A stretch of 64,000 nt of DNA from RUG100 sp963542695 (lineage in GTDB: Bacteria; Bacillota; Clostridia; Peptostreptococcales; Anaerovoracaceae), in the NCBI GenBank assembly GCA_963542695.1, contig CAUTYX010000007.1, positions 1-64,000 of the forward strand. The letters run 5' to 3'. This document shows, piece after piece, positions 60,378 to 64,000 of the stretch; the first letter of the stretch is position 1; each line of letters starts with the position of its first letter. The notes under the pieces are model-generated. The model searched no databases, was not told where the DNA came from, and was given only the letters and a program-made list of their open reading frames with translations. The translations under genes and the position numbers were made by a program.

Positions 60378-62807
60378 CTATTTTTCTTTCTTGGTTTCTG
60401 CCTTGATATGCTTGGGGTGGCGTGCCGAAAGCATTTCTTTCAGTCTACCCTCCGTGTCTACCAACACTTCCTTTAAGGCATCTTCCACTCGTTCCAACAG
60501 CACAAATTCCATCTGGTTTCGTACTTTTTCCGGAATATCATCAATATCTACGGCGTTATCCTTTGGAAGCATAGCCATACGGATGCCGGCACGATGAGCC
60601 GCTAACACTTTTTCTCGAATACCGCCTACCGGTAACACCTTTCCGGTCAAAGTAATTTCTCCGGTCATAGCGATGTCCTTGCGAACAGGAATCCCTGTCA
60701 GTGTAGAAATAATGGCTGTGCACATGGTTACACCGGCAGAAGGTCCGTCTTTTGGAACAGCGCCTTCGGGCATATGAATGTGGATATCCTTGTTCTTGTA
60801 AAAATCCTGATCAATATCTAAGGTATCGGCAATCTGACGAATATAGGAAATACCGGTTCTAGCCGACTCCTGCATCACCTCTCCCATCTGCCCGGTCAAA
60901 GACAATTTGCCGCTGCCCGGAAGAGCTGCCGTTTCAATAAACAGAGTCGTTCCCCCAACAATGGTCCAAGCCAAACCGGTGGTAACACCGACTTCTGTTT
61001 TTCCTTTGATTTTATCATACCGGAATCGTTTTTTCCCCAAATATTCTTCCAGTTGCTTTGGTTCAATGCGGTAAACAGTTTCCTCACTTTGTCCTTGGGT
61101 AACTGTCTTCCTGGCCACCTTGCGGCATACATTGGAAATTTCCCGCTCCAGATTACGAACACCGGATTCTCTGGTGTAGTCATTAATAATGGCACGAATA
61201 GACCGCTGGGAAAACTTGACGAACTTTTTATCAAGGCCGTTTTCTTCTATCTTCTTTGGAACCAAATATTTAGAAGCAATTTTCACTTTGTCTTCTTCTG
61301 TATAGCCGGTTACTTCAATGACTTCCATCCTATCAAGCAATGGCGCCGGAATGGTGGAAATAGAGTTGGCCGTAGTGATAAAAATGACCTTAGACAAATC
61401 AAAAGGCACTTCCAGATAGTGATCTGTAAAATCCTTATTCTGTTCCGGATCCAAAACTTCCAGTAACGCCGAAGAAGGATCCCCTCTAAAGTCGGCTCCC
61501 AATTTATCGACTTCATCAAAGAGAAATACCGGATTGTTGGTGCCGGCGTCACTGATTGCATTGATGACACGACCGGGAATGGCTCCAATATATGTCCTTC
61601 TGTGGCCGCGAATTTCCGCTTCATCACGAACACCACCAAGAGACATACGCACATACTCTCTACCGATGGCTCTTGCAACAGAACGAACAATGGAAGTTTT
61701 TCCGGTTCCCGGAGGACCTACCAAACAGAGGATCGGACCTTTCACCTTATTGGAAAGCTGCAACACAGCCAAATATTCCAGTACACGTTCCTTTACCTTC
61801 TTTAGCCCATAGTGATCCTGATCTAAAATCTTTTCCGCCTTTTTTAGGTAGATTTCCCCTTGGGAAGATGTGTTCCACGGCAAAGAAAGAATAGTCTCCA
61901 AATAGGTTCTGGTGACAGTGCTTTCTGCAGATGCCGGTTGCATCTTAGTCATCCGATTAATTTCTTTCTTAATCTTATCGGTCGTCTTTTCCGGAAGATG
62001 CAGTGCAGCCAGCTGTTCTTTCCATTTTTCTACTTCGTCTTCGATTTCCTCGTCAACGCCCAGCTCTTCCTGAATGGCACGCATTTGCTCCCGCAAGTAA
62101 TATTCTCTTTGGTTTTGATTGATCTGTGATTTTACTTTGCTGCTAATATCGTGTTCAATACGAGAAATTTCAATTTCCCGGGATAAAATCTTGTTGATTT
62201 TTCGAAGTCTCTCATCAGTATCAAGACATTCCAGGATTTCCTGTTTTTCCTCCGTCTTAATATCCAAGTGCGATGCAATCATATCTGCCATTCTACCGGG
62301 ATCAGTAATGGTCGCTACACTGGCATACACTTCCGGCACCGCTTTCTGGTTGGCAGACAAGTATTCATCAAAGGAAAACAGCACACTGCGCATCAACGCT
62401 TCTGATGTTGGTGTGTGTTCCTCATCTTCGTCTTCTTCAATTTCTTCGATGGCACATTTAAAGAAAGGTACCTCCGACAACATTTCTTCAATATGACCAC
62501 GGCAAATACCCTCTACCAATACCCGGATGGTATCTCCCGGGAGTTTCAGCATCTGTTTGATGCGTGCAATGGTTCCTGTGTGATAGAAATCATCTATCGT
62601 TGGCAAATCTGTATTTTCATCTTTTTGTGCTGCCAAGAAAATATGCTGATTTTTAATCATAGCTTTTTCCAAGGCATTGATGGACTTTTCCCGGCCGATG
62701 TCAAAATGCATCACCATGTTGGGAAAAATCGTCAATCCTCTGAGAGGAATCATAGGCAGAAGCAAATGTCCTTCTGCATTTGTATCTACGCCGGTGACTT
62801 TTTTCAT
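60378..62807 (-). CDS. lon: ATP-dependent Lon protease (LonA)
   Basis: An 809-residue AAA+ protease degrading misfolded and regulatory proteins. The N-terminal substrate-binding domain starts LLLPMIPLRGLTIFPNMVM. Walker A GPPGTGKTSIVR sits near residue 362 and Walker B in NNPVFLFDEVDKLG. The protease domain has the catalytic Ser in PKDGPSAGVTM (near residue 690) and the Lys in PVGGIREKVLAAHRAGI. ATG 62807 after AAGGGGG is chosen; an upstream frame would begin inside the terminator at 62841-62873. Length matches the family. Confidence 0.97.
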   Translation of the reverse strand: MKKVTGVDTNAEGHLLLPMIPLRGLTIFPNMVMHFDIGREKSINALEKAMIKNQHIFLAAQKDENTDLPTIDDFYHTGTIARIKQMLKLPGDTIRVLVEGICRGHIEEMLSEVPFFKCAIEEIEEDEDEEHTPTSEALMRSVLFSFDEYLSANQKAVPEVYASVATITDPGRMADMIASHLDIKTEEKQEILECLDTDERLRKINKILSREIEISRIEHDISSKVKSQINQNQREYYLREQMRAIQEELGVDEEIEDEVEKWKEQLAALHLPEKTTDKIKKEINRMTKMQPASAESTVTRTYLETILSLPWNTSSQGEIYLKKAEKILDQDHYGLKKVKERVLEYLAVLQLSNKVKGPILCLVGPPGTGKTSIVRSVARAIGREYVRMSLGGVRDEAEIRGHRRTYIGAIPGRVINAISDAGTNNPVFLFDEVDKLGADFRGDPSSALLEVLDPEQNKDFTDHYLEVPFDLSKVIFITTANSISTIPAPLLDRMEVIEVTGYTEEDKVKIASKYLVPKKIEENGLDKKFVKFSQRSIRAIINDYTRESGVRNLEREISNVCRKVARKTVTQGQSEETVYRIEPKQLEEYLGKKRFRYDKIKGKTEVGVTTGLAWTIVGGTTLFIETAALPGSGKLSLTGQMGEVMQESARTGISYIRQIADTLDIDQDFYKNKDIHIHMPEGAVPKDGPSAGVTMCTAIISTLTGIPVRKDIAMTGEITLTGKVLPVGGIREKVLAAHRAGIRMAMLPKDNAVDIDDIPEKVRNQMEFVLLERVEDALKEVLVDTEGRLKEMLSARHPKHIKAETKKEK

Positions 62808-62840
62808 ATGCCAGTCCCCCTTTCCGGTGTGTTCTAGTTG

Positions 62841-62873
62841 AAAAAGCGGCCATTCTTTCAATAGCCGCTTTTC
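62841..62873 (-). terminator. Rho-independent terminator between clpX and lon
   Basis: Minus strand AAAAGCGGC (62872-62864), a 13-base loop and GCCGCTTTTT (62850-62841). It starts four bases after the clpX stop, so lon gets its own or a readthrough transcript. Confidence 0.85.
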
Positions 62874-62876
62874 TTT

Positions 62877-64000
62877 CTACGCTGTTTCGCCGTCTTTAAG
62901 TGCTTTTTGCGGCTTTTTTAAGACCAATGTGGGACGAACTTCATCCTCGATACAAGCCTTTGTAATAATACAAGTTTCCACATCATCTCGAGATGGAATC
63001 TCGTACATAATATCCGTCATAACACTTTCCAAAATGCCTCGCAGCCCTCTGGCGCCGGTTTTACGGTCAAAGGCCTTCTTGGCAATGGATTGCAGTGCTT
63101 CTTCTTCAATTTCCAGTTCTACACCGTCAATTTCAAAGAGTCGTTTGTACTGTTTTACCAGTGCATTCTTCGGCTCTGTAAGAATCTGCACCAAAGCATC
63201 TTCTGTTAGTTCATCTAATGTAACCAATGCCGGCAGACGACCGATAAGCTCGGGAATCAGCCCGTATTTCAGCAAATCTTCCGGAGCCACCTGCTGCAGA
63301 ATATTTTGCATCTCATCCTCGGTTTTGGCAATTTCCGAATTGAACCCGATGACTTTTTCACCGATTCTTTGCTGCACGATTTTGTCCAGTCCGTCAAAAG
63401 CTCCACCACAAATAAACATTACATTGGTGGTATCAAACTGAATGAATTCCTGATGAGGATGCTTGCGGCCTCCCTGCGGCGGAACGCTGGCCACGGTTCC
63501 TTCTAAAATCTTCAACAGTGCCTGCTGAACACCTTCGCCACTAACATCTCTTGTAATGGATGGATTATCTGTTTTCCGTGCAATCTTGTCGATTTCGTCT
63601 ACATAGATAATCCCCTTTTGTGCTTTTTCAATATCGTAGTCTGCTGCCTGGATTAACTTTAACAAAATGTTTTCAACGTCTTCTCCTACGTAACCTGCCT
63701 CTGTCAAAGCAGTTGCATCGGCAATGGCAAAAGGTACATTGAGAATTTTTGCCAAAGTCTGTGCCAGCAATGTCTTACCGGAACCGGTCGGACCTGCCAT
63801 AACGATATTGCTCTTTTGCAGTTCTACATCATTGTGGCCTGCTCCACCTAAACGACCAATTCGTTTGTAGTGATTGTACACTGCCACGGACAGTACTTTT
63901 TTAGCTCGTTCCTGACCAATAACGTACTCCGACAAACGGTCGGCAATTTCCTGTGGTGTCGGGAGTTTTGTATCATCTGTTACGGCTTCGGCTTCCATGC
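62877..64000 (-). CDS. clpX: ATP-dependent Clp protease ATP-binding subunit ClpX (5' end beyond the window)
   Basis: The visible 374 residues are the AAA+ unfoldase part of ClpX, which feeds tagged substrates to ClpP. LSEYVIGQERAKKVLSVAVYNHYKRI, Walker A GPTGSGKTLLAQ, Walker B IIYVDEIDKIARK and GGAFDGLDKIVQQRIG (with the ClpP-contacting loop region) are present. The usual N-terminal zinc-finger of about 50 residues is not in view: the ATG at 63998 corresponds to an internal position and the frame runs off the right edge, so the gene is cut by the window rather than truncated. Confidence 0.95.
   Translation of the reverse strand, partial: MEAEAVTDDTKLPTPQEIADRLSEYVIGQERAKKVLSVAVYNHYKRIGRLGGAGHNDVELQKSNIVMAGPTGSGKTLLAQTLAKILNVPFAIADATALTEAGYVGEDVENILLKLIQAADYDIEKAQKGIIYVDEIDKIARKTDNPSITRDVSGEGVQQALLKILEGTVASVPPQGGRKHPHQEFIQFDTTNVMFICGGAFDGLDKIVQQRIGEKVIGFNSEIAKTEDEMQNILQQVAPEDLLKYGLIPELIGRLPALVTLDELTEDALVQILTEPKNALVKQYKRLFEIDGVELEIEEEALQSIAKKAFDRKTGARGLRGILESVMTDIMYEIPSRDDVETCIITKACIEDEVRPTLVLKKPQKALKDGETA

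Noticed and set aside
62808..62861. Longer N-terminus for lon
   Set aside because: It would begin inside the clpX-lon terminator hairpin.
1..64000. CRISPR arrays, tRNA or rRNA genes, prophage genes
   Set aside because: I saw no regularly spaced repeats, no tRNA-like cloverleaf or rRNA blocks, and no phage structural genes in the window.

Overview
The window looks like chromosome from a strictly anaerobic, low-to-mid GC Gram-positive bacterium of the class Clostridia. The evidence is the set of Firmicutes gene neighbourhoods (dgt-dnaG-rpoD-trmK-nif3, scpA-scpB, clpX-lon-engB, murB-PHP-rapZ), the many [4Fe-4S] proteins, a huge 2-hydroxyacyl-CoA dehydratase activase-like protein, an oxaloacetate/pyruvate carboxyltransferase subunit and a CD1871A-type CXXC microprotein. 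I would not name a genus from sequence reading alone; a peptostreptococcal or Family XIII-like lineage is a guess.

Layout. 1-168: the end of an IS3-type insertion sequence runs off the left edge and interrupts a small membrane-anchored gene. 478-12000: rluB, a ThrE-type exporter, scpAB, mtnA, a small membrane protein, ylmH (broken by an in-frame amber codon), a solute-binding lipoprotein, methionine aminopeptidase, an AEC carrier, a ferredoxin-type aldo/keto reductase, a patatin lipase and a tRNA methyltransferase. 12000-19700: the 1418-residue activase, a duplicated class II aldolase, a Cys-rich protein on a probably leaderless mRNA, and a MATE pump. 19708-30800: RNase P RNA and a long minus-strand housekeeping run (nif3, trmK, rpoD, dnaG, dgt, DUF47, dut, M16 peptidase, D-aspartate-ligase-like ATP-grasp enzyme, an acidic unknown, murI). 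30900-34500 (plus): pepF, nadK and an RluA-type pseudouridine synthase. 34500-45250: Nudix, YbaK, oadA-like, streptococcal-type murE, crcB, thiamine pyrophosphokinase, tetR-mntP, rapZ, PHP, murB, AI-2E family permease. 45424-48234: argGH behind a promoter overlapped by a probable ArgR box. 48280-51450: AEC carrier, YfcE phosphodiesterase, MgtC, PHP phosphatase. 51574-55593: an AT-rich islet with two small membrane proteins (one frameshifted) and a plus-strand redox operon. 55609-64000: purC, the paaK-ACT-thioesterase cluster, hpt, DUF1232, engB, lon and clpX (its 5' end is off the window).

How genes work together. MurI, MurB, a MurE of the streptococcal type and a D-aspartate-ligase-like enzyme suggest a peptidoglycan with L-Lys (or another non-DAP residue) at position 3 and a D-amino acid cross-bridge. 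The most unusual unit is the islet operon of a thioredoxin-like lipoprotein, a 44-residue CXXC protein, an eight-cysteine ferredoxin membrane protein and a CPBP-family intramembrane protease carrying a large extra C-terminal domain. It reads as an extracytoplasmic thiol/electron-transfer system. Promoters with an extended -10 (TGnTATAnT) recur, and two lie so close to the start codon that the mRNAs should be leaderless.
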